Source of the DNA: Pseudaeromonas sp041441555 | Lineage (GTDB): Bacteria; Pseudomonadota; Gammaproteobacteria; Enterobacterales; Aeromonadaceae | Reading direction: 5' to 3' | DNA: 31,148 nt | Assembly: GCA_041441555.1 (NCBI GenBank) | Contig: JASDSW010000013.1 | Coordinates: 1 to 31,148 of the forward strand | Made by a program: the position numbers and the translations under genes | In this document: piece after piece, positions 15,660 to 23,997 of the stretch | Layout: every line of letters starts with the position of its first letter | Numbering within the stretch: position 1 is the first letter of the stretch | The notes under the pieces: model-generated | What the model was told of the DNA's origin: nothing | Seen by the model: only the letters and a program-made list of their open reading frames with translations | Databases searched by the model: none

Positions 15660-16322
15660 TTACAGCGGGAAGGGGGCCGGCGCCTCAAAGGTCAGCTTCT
15701 GGCCGCTGACTGGATGATAGAAGCTGAGCATGGCGGCATGCAGATAGAGGTGGGGGGCCGCCGCCTGGGCTTCTGGAGGTGCATAGAGGTGGTCACCGAG
15801 GATCGGATGGCCGAGCTCCATCATGTGGACGCGCAGCTGGTGGGAGCGGCCGGTGATCGGCTTGAGCTTGACTAAGGAGCGGTCGGCCTCGACCCGCTGA
15901 CAGATGTAGTGGGTGATGGCGCGGCGGCCATGCTCGAAGTTGACCTGCTGGCGCGGGCGGTTTTCCCAGTCAACGCACAGCGGCAGATCGACGGTGCCCT
16001 CGAGCTTCTCCATCTGTCCCCAGACCCAGGCGTAGTAGTACTTCTCGGTCTTGCGATCCTGAAACTGACGGCCGAGGGCGCTGGTGGCCTGTGCCGTCTT
16101 GGCCACCACCAGTACCCCCGAGGTTCCCATGTCCAGACGATGGACGGCACCACCCTCCGGATAGAGGCTCTTGACCCGTGAGGCGATGCTGTCGAAGTGC
16201 TCGACCGCCTTGCCGGGGACACTCAGGATGCCGCTGGGCTTGTTGACCACCAGGATGTGCTCGTCCTCGAACAGGATGTCGAGGAAGGGTTCACGGGGCG
16301 GATCGTAGTGAAATGTACTCAT
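15660..16322 (-). CDS. rluA: Dual-specificity pseudouridine synthase RluA
   Basis: RluA makes pseudouridine 746 in 23S rRNA and 32 in several tRNAs. The 220-residue protein has no S4 domain, as expected for RluA, and begins directly with the catalytic domain. It shows VVNKPSGILSVPG (25-37), GAVHRLDMGTSG with catalytic Asp64 (as in E. coli), and GRSHQLRVHM followed by GHPILGDHLY. It lies downstream of rapA on the same strand, separated by a terminator, the same neighbour pair as in E. coli. Confidence 0.96.
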   Translation of the reverse strand: MSTFHYDPPREPFLDILFEDEHILVVNKPSGILSVPGKAVEHFDSIASRVKSLYPEGGAVHRLDMGTSGVLVVAKTAQATSALGRQFQDRKTEKYYYAWVWGQMEKLEGTVDLPLCVDWENRPRQQVNFEHGRRAITHYICQRVEADRSLVKLKPITGRSHQLRVHMMELGHPILGDHLYAPPEAQAAAPHLYLHAAMLSFYHPVSGQKLTFEAPAPFPL

Positions 16323-16337
16323 ATGCTCTCATCACAG

Positions 16338-16370
16338 AAAAAGCGTCCCGAAGGTCAAGCCTTCAGGACG
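16338..16370 (-). terminator. Terminator of rapA
   Basis: An eleven-position stem (16344-16354 with 16360-16370) with one mismatch has a five-base loop and ends on the minus strand in C then five T residues (16338-16342). It lies between the rapA stop and the rluA start, so rluA probably has limited read-through from rapA. Confidence 0.85.
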
Positions 16371-16382
16371 TGAGGACTCGAC

Positions 16383-19259
16383 CTAGCCGTGCGCGACGAC
16401 GATGAAGCGCAGGGCGTCGAGCTTGAGCTTGGTCTGACCCAGCAGGTGGCTCAGCTCCTGGCGCAGCTCCTGCAGATGCTGCAGCTCGGAGTCGCGCACC
16501 GAGGGGTTGACCGCCTTGAGTGCGCTCAAGCGAGCCAGCTCGCTGCCCAGAGTTTGCTCCATAGTGGTACGCGCCTCGGCGACGATCTGCTCCAGGCGCG
16601 GGGCCGCCACCGCCTCGGCCTGGGCAATCAGGCCGTGGATCACGGCTTGGGAGGCGCTGACCAGCTTGCTGCCCAGATGACGATTGACCGGGCTCAACTG
16701 GCGATCGAAGGCGTGAAACGCCACCTTGTCGCCCAGATTATTGCCGTTCTTGTCGAGCAGCAAGCGGATTGGCGTCGGCGGCAGGAAGCGATAGAGCTGC
16801 GGATGGCTGGCCGATTCGGCGACAAACACCAGCTCCAGCATCAGGGCGCCGGCCGGCAGCGTCTTGTTCTTCAGCAGGGCCACCGCCGTCGAGCCGATCT
16901 CGGAGCCCAGGATCAGATCGATGCCACCGCGGATCAGTGGGTGATCCCAGGTGACGAAGGTCAGATCGTCCCGCGACAGCGCCGTGTCGCGCTCGAAGGT
17001 GATGGTGATGCCGTCATCGGGCAAGCCGGGGAAGTTCGGTACCAGCATGTGGTCACCGGGGGTCAGCACGATGGCGTTTTCGCCCCGATCATCCTGCTGA
17101 ATACCGATGTCGTCGAACAGCTGCAGGGCGAAGCTGACCAGCGCGGTCTGGTCGTCCTCCTCGGCCAGTTGGGCCACCAACTCCTGCGCGCCGCGACCAC
17201 CGCCGGAGTGGATCTCCAGCAGGCGATCCCGTCCCTGTTCCAGCTTGGCCTTCAGGGCATCGTGTTCGGCACGGGTGCGTTCGAACAGCGGGGTCAGCCG
17301 CTCGGCATCGGTGACGTTGTCGGCCAGCAGGGCGAACAGCTCGTCGCGCACCGACTCGAACACCACGCGCCCGGTCGGACAGGTCTCCTCGAAGGCGTTG
17401 AGACCGAGGTGATACCAGTTTTGCAGCGTCTCCTGAGCCGTCTCCTGCAGGTAGGGAACATGGATCTCGACGATGTTGCGCTGGCCGATCCGATCCAGAC
17501 GACCGATCCGTTGCTCCAGCAGATCCGGATTGAGCGGCAGGTCAAACAGCACCAGGTGACGGGCAAACTGGAAGTTGCGCCCTTCGGAGCCGATCTCGGA
17601 GCAGAGCATGACCTGGGCGCCAGCCTCCTCCTGGGCGAAGTAGGCGGCCGCCTTGTCGCGCTCGAGCAGCGACATCTCTTCGTGGAACACGGCGCCGCGG
17701 ATCCCCTCGCGGGTGCGCAGGGCATTCTCCAGGGTCAGCGCGGTGGCGGCCTCCGAGCAGATCACCAGCACCTTGTCATGGCGGGCCGACTTGAGCAGTG
17801 CCAGCAGCCAGTCGACGCGCGGATCGAACTGGGTCCAGGTGGCGGCTTCCCCTTCAAATTGCTGGAAGATCTTCTCCGGATAGAGGTAACGACGGGCGCT
17901 GGTGTCGGCGTCGCCGGCGTTGCCGCCCATCATGGCCATCACCTTGATCGCCGTCTTGTACTGCTCGGGAAGCGGCATCGGATAGAGGTTGAGGTGACGC
18001 TCGGGAAAACCCTGAATCGCGGAGCGGGTATTGCGGAACAGGATGCGGCCGGTGCCGTGGCGATCGAGCAGATCGTGCAGAACCCGTTCGCGTTGTTCTG
18101 CATCGTGCAGGGCATCGGCAGAAAAACCATCCAGGCAGTCGGCGAGGGTGGCCAATTCGGCGGCCGCAAGTTCTGTGCCTTCGAGCAGGTGCTGGGCGAC
18201 CGCGGCGATTTGGCCGTAACTCTGCTCTTCGGCCAGGAAGCTCTCATAGTCGTAGAAGCGTTCCGGGTCCAGCAGCCGCAGGCGGGCAAAGTGGCTCTGG
18301 TGGCCGAGCTGATCCGGGGTGGCGGTCAGCAACAGCACGCCGGGGATCTCTTCGGCCAGCGCCTCGACGATCTGGTAGGCGCGGCTCGGTGTTTCGTCGT
18401 TCCACTCCAGATGGTGGGCCTCGTCGACGACCAGCAGATCCCAGGGGGCGGCGTGGGCCTCGTCGAAACGGGCGCGCTTTTTGCGCAACCACTCCAGGCT
18501 GCAGATCACCAGTTGCTCGGTTTCGAACGGATTCTCGGCGTCGTGTGCCGACTCGATGCAGCGCTCCTCGTCGAATAGCGAGAAGTGCAGGTTGAAGCGG
18601 CGCAGCATCTCGACCAGCCACTGGTGCTGCAAGGACTCGGGAACCAGGATCAGCACCCGCTGGGCGCGGCCCGAGAGCAGTTGCTGATAGATGATCATCC
18701 CGGCTTCGATGGTCTTGCCCAGACCCACTTCATCGGCCAGTAGAACGCGCGGGGCATGACGGTGTCCCACCTCGCGGGCGATGTGCAACTGGTGCGGGAT
18801 CAAGCTGACGCGACCACCGGCCAGACCGCGGGTCGGGCTGCGACGCCGAGCATGCTGATGGACCAGCGCCTGGTAGCGCAGGCTGAAGCGCGACAGACGG
18901 TCGATCTGCCCGGCAAACAGGCGATCCTGCGGCTTGTTGAATTTGAGGAAGTGGCTTAAGAACACCTCTTTCAGGCTGCAGGCTTCGCCGGTGTCGAGGC
19001 GGCTGCCGTGATAGATCAGCAGCCCCTGCAGCTCTTCGACCTCGGTAATTTCCAGTTGCCACTCTTCGTGGCTGGTCACTGTGTCGCCTACATGAAACTG
19101 CACCCGGGTAACCGGGGCATCGTCCTTGGCATAAATTCGGTTCTCGCCACTGGCAGGGAACAACAGGGTCACCATGCGTCCTTCGAGGGCAACCACGGTA
19201 CCCAGACCCAGATCGGTCTCGGTATCACTAATCCAACGCTGGCCAAGTGCAAAAGGCAT
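16383..19259 (-). CDS. rapA: RNA polymerase-associated ATP-dependent recycling factor RapA
   Basis: RapA (HepA) is a Swi2/Snf2-type ATPase that binds RNA polymerase and helps recycle it after transcription. The 958-residue chain is close to the 968 of E. coli. N-terminal Tudor-like domains start with FALGQRWISDTE. The first RecA-like lobe has Walker A DEVGLGKT (176-183) and DEAH (279-282), then LLLTATPDQLG. The second lobe has CSEIGSEGRNFQFA and QRIGRLDRIGQ, followed by spacer and C-terminal domains. ATG 19259 gives the conserved N-terminus with GGAG upstream. All motifs are intact. Confidence 0.98.
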   Translation of the reverse strand: MPFALGQRWISDTETDLGLGTVVALEGRMVTLLFPASGENRIYAKDDAPVTRVQFHVGDTVTSHEEWQLEITEVEELQGLLIYHGSRLDTGEACSLKEVFLSHFLKFNKPQDRLFAGQIDRLSRFSLRYQALVHQHARRRSPTRGLAGGRVSLIPHQLHIAREVGHRHAPRVLLADEVGLGKTIEAGMIIYQQLLSGRAQRVLILVPESLQHQWLVEMLRRFNLHFSLFDEERCIESAHDAENPFETEQLVICSLEWLRKKRARFDEAHAAPWDLLVVDEAHHLEWNDETPSRAYQIVEALAEEIPGVLLLTATPDQLGHQSHFARLRLLDPERFYDYESFLAEEQSYGQIAAVAQHLLEGTELAAAELATLADCLDGFSADALHDAEQRERVLHDLLDRHGTGRILFRNTRSAIQGFPERHLNLYPMPLPEQYKTAIKVMAMMGGNAGDADTSARRYLYPEKIFQQFEGEAATWTQFDPRVDWLLALLKSARHDKVLVICSEAATALTLENALRTREGIRGAVFHEEMSLLERDKAAAYFAQEEAGAQVMLCSEIGSEGRNFQFARHLVLFDLPLNPDLLEQRIGRLDRIGQRNIVEIHVPYLQETAQETLQNWYHLGLNAFEETCPTGRVVFESVRDELFALLADNVTDAERLTPLFERTRAEHDALKAKLEQGRDRLLEIHSGGGRGAQELVAQLAEEDDQTALVSFALQLFDDIGIQQDDRGENAIVLTPGDHMLVPNFPGLPDDGITITFERDTALSRDDLTFVTWDHPLIRGGIDLILGSEIGSTAVALLKNKTLPAGALMLELVFVAESASHPQLYRFLPPTPIRLLLDKNGNNLGDKVAFHAFDRQLSPVNRHLGSKLVSASQAVIHGLIAQAEAVAAPRLEQIVAEARTTMEQTLGSELARLSALKAVNPSVRDSELQHLQELRQELSHLLGQTKLKLDALRFIVVAHG

Positions 19260-19574
19260 TCACAACTCCAAAGCCACACAGAAAATCTGAGGGAAATCTA
19301 ACGGGAAAAAAGGCGCGACATGTTACCCGATGCGCCGGTTGTGGTCATCTGGCGTCTTGGTTCATGACGCAAGTTCTCCGGTCATCAGCGAGCGATGCGC
19401 ACCATCCGAATCCGGTATTGGCGGCCGGGTCATCGCCCTTGGCTAAGGGTAGAGCGCCCCCTGCTGGATCTCCAACGCAAGTACGTGACCTAAATACCCT
19501 CACATCGGCTCTGTATTCCCGGGGCGATTTTGTGGCTAGAGTAAAAACAAGGTCACAAGGCGGGGGATGCAATC
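19260..19574. other. 315-base divergent intergenic region, rapA/fpr
   Basis: This is the longest gene-free stretch between genes. It must hold the promoters of rapA (leftward) and fpr (rightward). GGAG close to the rapA start and a purine run (GGGGGA) before fpr are ribosome-binding sites. A small stem, CCCTT/AAGGG (19436-19449), is present. A TAGAGT hexamer about 35 bases before fpr could be a -10 but lacks a good -35. Reading frames across it carry no recognisable protein. Confidence 0.5.
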
Positions 19575-20333
19575 ATGACCGATTGGGTGGAAGGACGGGT
19601 CAGCGCGGTGACGCACTGGAGCGAGCAGCTGTTTTCACTGCGGGTCGAGGCGGATCTGGCGCCCTATCTGGCTGGGCAATTCACCCGCCTGGCGCTGATG
19701 TTGCCCGGGAGCGATGGCGCCTTGGAGCGAGTGGCGCACGCCTACTCCTTCGTCAACCCGCCCGGGGTGGGGTATCACGAGTTCTACATCGTCTCTATTC
19801 CTCAGGGACGATTGACGCCGCATCTGCAGCGGTTGGTGGTGGGCGCTGGCCTGTGGCTGGCGCGCCAGGCCAGCGGTTTCCTCACCCTGGACGAGCTGCC
19901 GGCCGGGCGCGAGCTGTGGATGTTGTCCACCGGCACCGCCATCGGCCCCTTCTTGTCACTGCTGGCGGAGGGGGCGGTGTTTGCGCACTTCGAGCAATTG
20001 GTACTGGCCCACGGTGTGCGCCAGGGGAGTGAACTCAGCTATCAGCAACTGATCGCCGAGTTACAGGCGCGTTGGCCAAATCGTCTGCACTATGTCCCCT
20101 TTGTCACCCGCGAGCCCTGGCCGGTCGGGGTGGCGGGCCGGATCCCCGAGGCCATCGTCGATGGTCGGCTGGAGGCTCATCTTGGGTTGGCGCTGAACCT
20201 GGCAACCAGCCGGATCGCTCTGTGCGGCAATCCGGCCATGGTGCGGGATACCCTGGTGGTGCTGCAGGCGCGAGGTTTTCGCAAGCATCTGCGCCGCGAG
20301 CCAGGAGAGATCTGCATGGAGAACTACTGGTAA
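19575..20333 (+). CDS. fpr: Ferredoxin/flavodoxin-NADP+ reductase
   Basis: Fpr moves electrons from NADPH to flavodoxin or ferredoxin via FAD, supporting reductive activation and oxidative-stress repair. The 252-residue protein aligns by eye along its length with E. coli Fpr (248): WVEGRVSAVTHWS, LAGQFTRLAL, STGTAIGPFLS (NADP-binding), CGNPAMVRDT and the C-terminal ENYW with the terminal aromatic. The FAD motif, RAYS in E. coli, here reads HAYS (His55 for Arg). A strong purine-rich site precedes ATG 19575. It converges with the small membrane gene at 20345. Confidence 0.93.
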   Translation: MTDWVEGRVSAVTHWSEQLFSLRVEADLAPYLAGQFTRLALMLPGSDGALERVAHAYSFVNPPGVGYHEFYIVSIPQGRLTPHLQRLVVGAGLWLARQASGFLTLDELPAGRELWMLSTGTAIGPFLSLLAEGAVFAHFEQLVLAHGVRQGSELSYQQLIAELQARWPNRLHYVPFVTREPWPVGVAGRIPEAIVDGRLEAHLGLALNLATSRIALCGNPAMVRDTLVVLQARGFRKHLRREPGEICMENYW

Positions 20334-20344
20334 GTGGCCGCTGA

Positions 20345-20512
20345 CTAACGGGTCAGCCACATCAGCAGGGTCAACACGGCGGCCATGCCGCCGCCCAGAC
20401 CGATGATCCAGTAGAAGCCCTTGGCGCCTTGGCGTAATGGAACTCGCAGCCAGAGCAGGACGATGAGCCACAGCAACGCCAGCACCAGGGGTACGAGAAA
20501 GAGTCTGGTCAT
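20345..20512 (-). CDS. Small two-helix membrane protein, unknown function
   Basis: A 55-residue reading frame starts at ATG 20512, with AAGGGG nine bases upstream, and ends twelve bases from the fpr stop on the opposite strand. The product is MTRLF, then a hydrophobic helix (about 6-22), a short basic loop (RVPLRQGAKGF, 23-33), a second helix (about 34-52, with GLGGG) and WLTR. The good ribosome-binding site, two clean membrane helices and positive loop argue for a real gene. I do not recognise a named family. A GTGG...CCAC hairpin at 20334-20360 overlaps its 3' end and the fpr stop region. Confidence 0.7.
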   Translation of the reverse strand: MTRLFLVPLVLALLWLIVLLWLRVPLRQGAKGFYWIIGLGGGMAAVLTLLMWLTR

Positions 20513-20663
20513 GGTCGGTAACCCCTTGTATCCTCGAAAACTATCGTCTCTGGATTCTATCCGGTTGCGCAGCGGAACGCCGGAGGGTGGATCACGCTGT
20601 GTGATCGGTTGGGTGGTTGAGCGCTGGGCTGGATGATTTGATGATGGACATGGTACTGGATTG

Positions 20664-21095
20664 ATGGGGTTGGAGTGGCAAAGCTGGGGGCTGTTGGTGA
20701 GCGCTTACAGTTCGGCGACCCTGTTGCCGGGCAGTTCCGAGCTGGCGTTGGGGGCCCTGTTGCATCAGGCGCCTGAGCGTTGGCTCTGGTGGCTGCTGCT
20801 CGCCGTCGTCGGCAATGTGCTGGGCTCGATGACCAGCTGGGGCATGGGCTACTGGTTGGCTTGCTACCGTCCGGCGCACGCCTGGTCAGAAGCGGGCCAT
20901 CAACGGGCCTTCACCTGGTTGCAGCGCCATGGCTACTGGTCGCTGCTGCTGGCCTGGGTGCCGGTGGTTGGTGATCCGCTCTGTCTGTTGGCCGGCTGGT
21001 TGCGCTGGTCGTTCTGGTGGTCGTCGCTGCTGATTCTGCTCGGCAAGACGGCCCGTTATCTGCTGGTGATCCTGCTGAGTGATCTCCTGGTTTAA
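20664..21095 (+). CDS. yqaA: YqaA-family inner-membrane protein (DedA/VTT-related)
   Basis: The 143-residue membrane protein resembles E. coli YqaA. It has the N-terminal SSATLLPGSSELALGALL segment, a GNVLGSMTSWGMGYW stretch, the amphipathic region FTWLQRHGYWSLLLAW, and PVVGDPLCLLAGWLR, the most conserved part, then GKTARYL. The family is related to DedA/VTT proteins, for which roles in lipid-carrier flipping have been proposed; nothing specific is shown here. ATG 20664 has a weak site (CTGGA) and overlaps the stop of a tiny upstream frame. The M16 gene begins 25 bases after it. Confidence 0.85.
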   Translation: MGLEWQSWGLLVSAYSSATLLPGSSELALGALLHQAPERWLWWLLLAVVGNVLGSMTSWGMGYWLACYRPAHAWSEAGHQRAFTWLQRHGYWSLLLAWVPVVGDPLCLLAGWLRWSFWWSSLLILLGKTARYLLVILLSDLLV

Positions 21096-21120
21096 TGTTG
21101 TGCATCGAGAGGTTGTCGTG

Positions 21121-23967
21121 ATGCGTTCCCTATCGGCCCTGCGAGGCCTGTTGTTGATTCTCTCTCCCTTCCTGTTTGCGTCGGCAAGCGGGGCGGCGCC
21201 TCGGTTGATCGCCGAACAGGTCGCCAAACCAGACTCGTTGGCCATCCCCTATCAGATGTATCGTCTGGAGAATGGTCTGACGGTGATCCTGCATCCAGAC
21301 CACTCGGATCCGTTGGTGCACGTCAACGTGACTTACCATGTGGGCTCCGCGCGCGAGGTGCAGGGGATGACGGGTTTTGCCCACTTCTTCGAACACATGA
21401 TGTTCCAAGGCTCCAAGCATGTGGCCGCTCAGCAGCACTACAAGATGATCGAAGAGGCGGGAGGCTCGTTGAATGGGATGACCGGGCAGGATATTACCCA
21501 TTACTTCGAGTCGGTTCCGGCCAACGAACTGGAGAAGGTGTTGTGGCTGGAGTCGGATCGCATGGGCTTTCTGCTCGATGCTGTGAGCCAGAAGAAGTTT
21601 GAGATCCAGCGTGACACGGTCAAGAACGAACGGGGTCAGACCGTGGATAACCAACCCTATGGCCGGGTGAGTGAGGTATTGGGCGAATCTCTCTATCCAC
21701 GCGATCACCCCTACTCCTGGCAGCCCATCGGTTATATCGACGATCTCAATCGGGTGGATGTCAACGATCTCAAGCGCTTCTTCCTGCGCTGGTATGGCCC
21801 GAATAACGCGACTTTGACCATCGGCGGTGACTTCAAGCCGGAGCAGGCGCTGGCTTGGGTTGAACGCTACTTTGCCTCCATTCCGGCGGGACCGGCGGTG
21901 AGTAAGCCCCCCCTGCAGCCGGTGGCTCTCGAGCGGCCGCGTCATGTGACCTATGAGGACAACATCCAGTTGCCGCTGTTGCTGGTCACCTACCCGACCG
22001 CCGTCGTTCCGGGCTCCGAGGCCGAAGCGGCGCTGGATATCTTCGCCGACAAGCTGGCCGGCTCGAAGAACTCGATCTTCTATCAGCAGTTGGTCAAGCC
22101 GGGCCTGGCTCTGGATGCGAGCGCCTCGTTTGAGTGCTCGGAACTCAACTGTAACTTGCAGCTGATGTTGCAACCGAACCCGCAAAAACTCACCTCGTTG
22201 AAGCCGTTGGCCGAACAGGCGCAGCAGTTGCTGGCGGGGTTTGCGCAGCAGGGGATCACCGCCGCCGATCTGGCCCGCATCAAAGGCATAGTGCGCGCCG
22301 ACACGATTTGGGGACGCGAGAGTGTCGAGAATAAGGTCAACCAGTTGGCCTTTGGTCAGGTGCTGTTTGGCGATCCCAATGCCGCCCTGCACAGCATGCA
22401 ACGACTCAACCAGGTGACGGCGGGGCAGGTGCTACACGCCTATCAGGAGCACATCGCCCATCAACCAGCCCTCTGGCTGAGCGTCATTCCCAAGGGGCAG
22501 CGTCAGTGGCAGCTTGCCCAGCCGGATTATCAACCGGCCGAGCGCAAGCTGGTGCCCTACCGGCAGGAAGCGGCACCGGCGCTGCGGACCGTGGTCGACA
22601 ATTTCGATCGCAGTCGGATGCCGCAGAGTGGGCCGGCTCTGGTGCGAGCCGTTCCTCCCCTGTGGAAGGCGAAGCTGACCGATCGGATTGAGGTGTGGGG
22701 CAGTCGCAATAGCGAGATCCCGGCGGTCACCCTGACGATCACCCTGCCGGGTGGGCGCCGGGTGGAGTCCCCCCAGGAGGCCGGATTGGCCAATCTCACC
22801 GCCCTGCTGGTACGCCAGGGGACACAGCGCCTCAGTGGTGAGCAGTTGAGCGAAGAGTTGCAGCGTCTGGGCTCCTCCATCTCCATCGGTGCCGGGAATT
22901 ACAACACCCTCATCACCATCAGCTCATTGGCGGAGAATTTGCCGCAGACCCTGACACTGGTCGAGGAGTTGCTCAATACCCCAGCCCTGCGCGAAAGTGA
23001 TTTCGTTCGCATCAAGAACCAGAGGCTGCAATCCTTGCGGCAAGGGGAGCAAGAGCCCGGGCAGCTAGCCGAAGATGCCTTTTATCGTCAGGTCTATGGT
23101 GCATCCTCACCCCTCTCTCAGCCGGATGGTGGCTATGCGGCGACCCTGGAGCGCCTGACGCTAAAACAGGTGCAGGCCTACTATCAGCGCTACTACTTCC
23201 CTGCTGGGGGCGTGGTGGTCGCTGTGGGCGACATCACCCAGCAACGGCTGTTGCCTCAACTGGCTTTCCTGGCTCAGCGCAAGGGGGAGGCGCAGAACTT
23301 GCCGAGTCTCAAACCCAGCGAGCCTGAGGCAAAGCCCGGTATCTATCTGGTGGATTACCCGGGGGCCGTGCAGTCCATGCTGCGGGTTGGGCGCCGCGCT
23401 CTGCCCTATGACGCCACGGGTGATTACCTGCTGGCCAACCTGATGAACTTCAATTTTGCCGGCAACTTCAACAGCCGCCTGAATCAAACTCTGCGCGAGC
23501 AGAAGGGTTACACCTATGGGGCCAGCTGTGGCTTTACTGGTAATTGGGATACCGGCGAGTTTGTCTGCCGAAGTGATGTGCGCGGCGAGGCGACGGTCGA
23601 TGCCCTGCGCCAGTTGCTGCGGGTGATGGGGGAGTATCGGCACAGCGGCCCGAATGGCAAGGAGTTGGCTTATCTGAAGTCGGCCTTCTTGCGGCAGGAT
23701 GCGCTCTCCTATGAAACCCTGGGGCAGAAGGCCAATTTCCTGCTGGATATGGCCATCAACAAAAACAGCGCCGATTACGTCCTGACTCAGCAGGCCAAGG
23801 TGGCGGCGGTCAGTCAGCTACAGCTGCGGCAGCAGGCCATGCGTTGGCTGAACCAGGATCAGATGATCATTGTCGTGGTCGGTGATGCCAAGCGACTTGA
23901 AAAACCGCTCAAGGCACTCAATCTTCCCCTGTACCGTTACTCAGCACCAGGTGCGACGCAGGGCTAA
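21121..23967 (+). CDS. Secreted two-domain M16 (pitrilysin/insulinase) zinc protease
   Basis: The 948-residue precursor has a signal peptide (about 1-26, ending SGAAP) and so acts in the periplasm. The first M16 half carries the inverted zinc motif HFFEH (88-92: His88, catalytic Glu91, His92) and a downstream Glu170 in KNERGQ as the likely third ligand. The second half (about 500-930) lacks HxxEH but keeps the GYTYGASCGF substrate-binding signature, the usual active plus inactive arrangement. I chose ATG 21121, preceded by GAGAGG; an upstream GTG in frame would spoil the signal peptide. Substrates are unknown. It probably shares a transcript with yqaA and gshA. Confidence 0.92.
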   Translation: MRSLSALRGLLLILSPFLFASASGAAPRLIAEQVAKPDSLAIPYQMYRLENGLTVILHPDHSDPLVHVNVTYHVGSAREVQGMTGFAHFFEHMMFQGSKHVAAQQHYKMIEEAGGSLNGMTGQDITHYFESVPANELEKVLWLESDRMGFLLDAVSQKKFEIQRDTVKNERGQTVDNQPYGRVSEVLGESLYPRDHPYSWQPIGYIDDLNRVDVNDLKRFFLRWYGPNNATLTIGGDFKPEQALAWVERYFASIPAGPAVSKPPLQPVALERPRHVTYEDNIQLPLLLVTYPTAVVPGSEAEAALDIFADKLAGSKNSIFYQQLVKPGLALDASASFECSELNCNLQLMLQPNPQKLTSLKPLAEQAQQLLAGFAQQGITAADLARIKGIVRADTIWGRESVENKVNQLAFGQVLFGDPNAALHSMQRLNQVTAGQVLHAYQEHIAHQPALWLSVIPKGQRQWQLAQPDYQPAERKLVPYRQEAAPALRTVVDNFDRSRMPQSGPALVRAVPPLWKAKLTDRIEVWGSRNSEIPAVTLTITLPGGRRVESPQEAGLANLTALLVRQGTQRLSGEQLSEELQRLGSSISIGAGNYNTLITISSLAENLPQTLTLVEELLNTPALRESDFVRIKNQRLQSLRQGEQEPGQLAEDAFYRQVYGASSPLSQPDGGYAATLERLTLKQVQAYYQRYYFPAGGVVVAVGDITQQRLLPQLAFLAQRKGEAQNLPSLKPSEPEAKPGIYLVDYPGAVQSMLRVGRRALPYDATGDYLLANLMNFNFAGNFNSRLNQTLREQKGYTYGASCGFTGNWDTGEFVCRSDVRGEATVDALRQLLRVMGEYRHSGPNGKELAYLKSAFLRQDALSYETLGQKANFLLDMAINKNSADYVLTQQAKVAAVSQLQLRQQAMRWLNQDQMIIVVVGDAKRLEKPLKALNLPLYRYSAPGATQG

Positions 23968-23997
23968 CGTGGGTACATGCACCAGTTAAGGATAGGT

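Noticed and set aside
16389..18578. A 729-codon open frame antisense to rapA
   Set aside because: rapA has every expected motif over its full length; the antisense product is low-complexity and unrecognised.
19345..19572. A 75-codon minus-strand frame in the rapA-fpr gap
   Set aside because: No ribosome-binding site, no recognisable motif, and it covers the region where fpr promoter and ribosome-binding site must lie.
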